In this document: one piece after another, positions 5,032-6,133 of the stretch | Numbering within the stretch: position 1 is the stretch's first letter | Layout of the letters: the number at the start of each line of letters is the position of its first letter | NCBI GenBank assembly: GCA_020061995.1 | Contig: JAGUXE010000210.1 | Span: 1 to 6,133, forward strand | DNA from: Ignavibacteriales bacterium | GTDB lineage: Bacteria > Bacteroidota > Ignavibacteria > Ignavibacteriales > Ignavibacteriaceae | Reading direction: 5' to 3' | Length of the DNA: 6,133 bases | Notes under the pieces: generated by a model | The model's database searches: none | What the model saw: only the letters and a program-made list of their open reading frames with translations | What the model was told of the DNA's origin: nothing | Made by a program: the position numbers and the translations under genes

Positions 5032-6133
5032 TTTACCACAGCGATTTTTCCGAGTTTTGATTCAATTTCGTCATTATTTGAATTTAACATAGTTATTCTA
5101 AATATGTAAACTCCACTATTTATTACTTCACCATTTTCACTGATGAAATTCCATGTTAATCCGCCATCCCCATCTTTTTCTTTTAATGAAGTTATCTTTT
5201 CTCCGTTCATATTCCATATGGTAATTTCTGCAAACTTAGGGAGATTTGCGAATGTTAAAGTGCCGGTTCCTGAATTAATTCTAGCAGGACTTGGATAAAA
5301 ATATACATCAGATAAATCAATCGAATGCTTTGTCAAAATTACTACACTACCGGCACCAGTATTAACAGGTATTTTTCCCGTAGCATCAGAAGAAAAGATA
5401 TTCTCAATTGATAAACGATACTCCTTCCCTACTGAACCGACTGCATTTCCCCCTTGAAGCGAAATATATATAATAGATTTATCATTATTGTCTGAAGATA
5501 TTTTTTCAATACTATTAAGAGGCGAAAAAATATAATTATTTGTATTTAAAGTAGAGGCTTCATCAACTTCAAGATTGAATTTTATCTTTATTAAATATGG
5601 TGAAATAATTTCGAAAGACTGGACATAAAATTCAATTACACCTGGATTATGTTGATAATCGAATAAATGTAGTTCTTTTTTTATTGATGAGCCATAATAA
5701 TCATTAAGATCATTTATCTGGAGTGTATTTGTGCCATCAATGAAAGCTTCTGCAAATGTGACCAAATAAGAAAATTGGTCAGCAGCGGAAAATGAATTTG
5801 GAAATATCGATCTCTGATCTTTAAACAGCTCAAATGCTTTTGGGTTTTCAATTGTTGGATTGATTTTTTCTGAGAATCGAATAAAAACTGATTTGTCAGT
5901 TTTACTCTCAATAAGAATTACTTGAGAAGGCTTATGATGGTAAACAGTATACTTTTTACTTAAATCAGAGTATGGTATAGGTTTATTATTATCATAAGCT
6001 TGAATTCTAAACATGTAATTTTTATTTATCTCTAAATTACTATCGATAAAACTAGTTGTGGTTGTTGAATCATATAATTCAGGTTCATTTATCCCGACAG
6101 ACCGATATATATAATATTTACTTCCTGTTCCGA
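5028..6133 (-). CDS. secreted multidomain protein with type IX-type C-terminal sorting domain (partial, 5' end off the right edge)
   Basis: The frame is open to the right edge, so the Met at 6014 is internal: the 39 codons before it complete a fibronectin type III-like domain. Of the 367 visible residues, about 1-66 are this domain (KYYIYRS..., SFIDSNLE, YMFRIQAYD). About 72-159 and 168-267 look like two bacterial Ig-like (Big_5/SbsA-type) domains, with patterns such as VFIRFSEKI, VTFAEAF-DG-NTLQI and IKIKFNLEVDEAS-NTNNYIF. From 276 there is a C-terminal sorting domain: VYFYPSPARI, TLTFANLP, ITIWNMNGEKI, NSGVYIFRI and the final GKIAVVK. Such domains are recognised by the type IX secretion system (PorU-type sortase) and removed or exchanged at the cell surface. 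The signal peptide and any catalytic domain lie outside the window, so the activity is unknown. There is no Cys in the visible part. The stop overlaps the pgsA start (ATGA), unusual for a surface protein. Confidence 0.85.
   Translation of the reverse strand, partial: GTGSKYYIYRSVGINEPELYDSTTTTSFIDSNLEINKNYMFRIQAYDNNKPIPYSDLSKKYTVYHHKPSQVILIESKTDKSVFIRFSEKINPTIENPKAFELFKDQRSIFPNSFSAADQFSYLVTFAEAFIDGTNTLQINDLNDYYGSSIKKELHLFDYQHNPGVIEFYVQSFEIISPYLIKIKFNLEVDEASTLNTNNYIFSPLNSIEKISSDNNDKSIIYISLQGGNAVGSVGKEYRLSIENIFSSDATGKIPVNTGAGSVVILTKHSIDLSDVYFYPSPARINSGTGTLTFANLPKFAEITIWNMNGEKITSLKEKDGDGGLTWNFISENGEVINSGVYIFRITMLNSNNDEIESKLGKIAVVK

Noticed and set aside
5714..5911. Second minus-strand frame inside the secreted protein gene
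   Set aside because: It overlaps the coding frame that carries recognisable Ig-like domains, and has no family likeness.
5028..6014. Met at 6014 as start of the secreted protein
   Set aside because: The frame is open through the right edge, and the preceding residues form the first half of the fibronectin type III-like domain. There is no signal peptide after this Met.
1..6133. tRNA, rRNA, CRISPR array, insertion sequence or prophage elements
   Set aside because: No cloverleaf-like sequence, spaced repeat array, transposase or integrase coding, or terminal inverted repeats were seen on reading both strands.

Overview
The window is AT-rich and densely coded, with standard-code genes and very short gaps. 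It looks like part of a bacterial chromosome from the Bacteroidota/Chlorobiota/Ignavibacteria side of the FCB group. The best evidence is the minus-strand gene at the right edge, whose product ends in a type IX secretion (Por-type) C-terminal sorting domain, with a YPSP motif at its start and a terminal GKIAVVK. The low GC, weak Shine-Dalgarno sites and a small basic tail-anchored protein fit this, but the exact class (Ignavibacteria is my favourite) is inference. No mobile element, tRNA, rRNA or CRISPR array was seen.

Left part, plus strand (1-2238): a short open frame enters from the left edge and stops at 178; it may be the tail of an upstream gene. An ACAT1/AtoB-type acetyl-CoA acetyltransferase (196-1377) follows. 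Twelve bases later comes a 3-hydroxybutyryl-CoA dehydrogenase (1390-2238), whose ribosome binding site overlaps the thiolase stop. Together they interconvert acetyl-CoA, acetoacetyl-CoA and 3-hydroxybutyryl-CoA. This is the shared core of butyrate-type C4 metabolism and short-chain beta-oxidation. The crotonase and acyl-CoA dehydrogenase partners are not in the window.

The two strands converge at 2239-2337, a gap of 99 bases that holds only weak AT-rich inverted repeats.

Right part, minus strand (6133 down to 2338): five genes read leftwards as one probable operon. The order is a secreted multidomain sorting-domain protein (partial, running off the right edge), pgsA-like phosphatidylglycerophosphate synthase (ATGA overlap), ftsY signal-recognition-particle receptor (14-base overlap), a 57-base gap, a YegS/DgkB-type lipid kinase with a TTG start, and a tail-anchored protein of 68 residues starting 2 bases after the kinase stop. 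The theme of the last four is the cytoplasmic membrane: making anionic phospholipid, docking ribosomes at the membrane, and phosphorylating a lipid. The secreted protein in front is the odd member.

The genes are mostly ordinary housekeeping or metabolic functions. I found no convincing undescribed system. The items most worth a second look are the translational coupling of a type IX cargo to pgsA-ftsY, and the small membrane protein attached to the lipid kinase.
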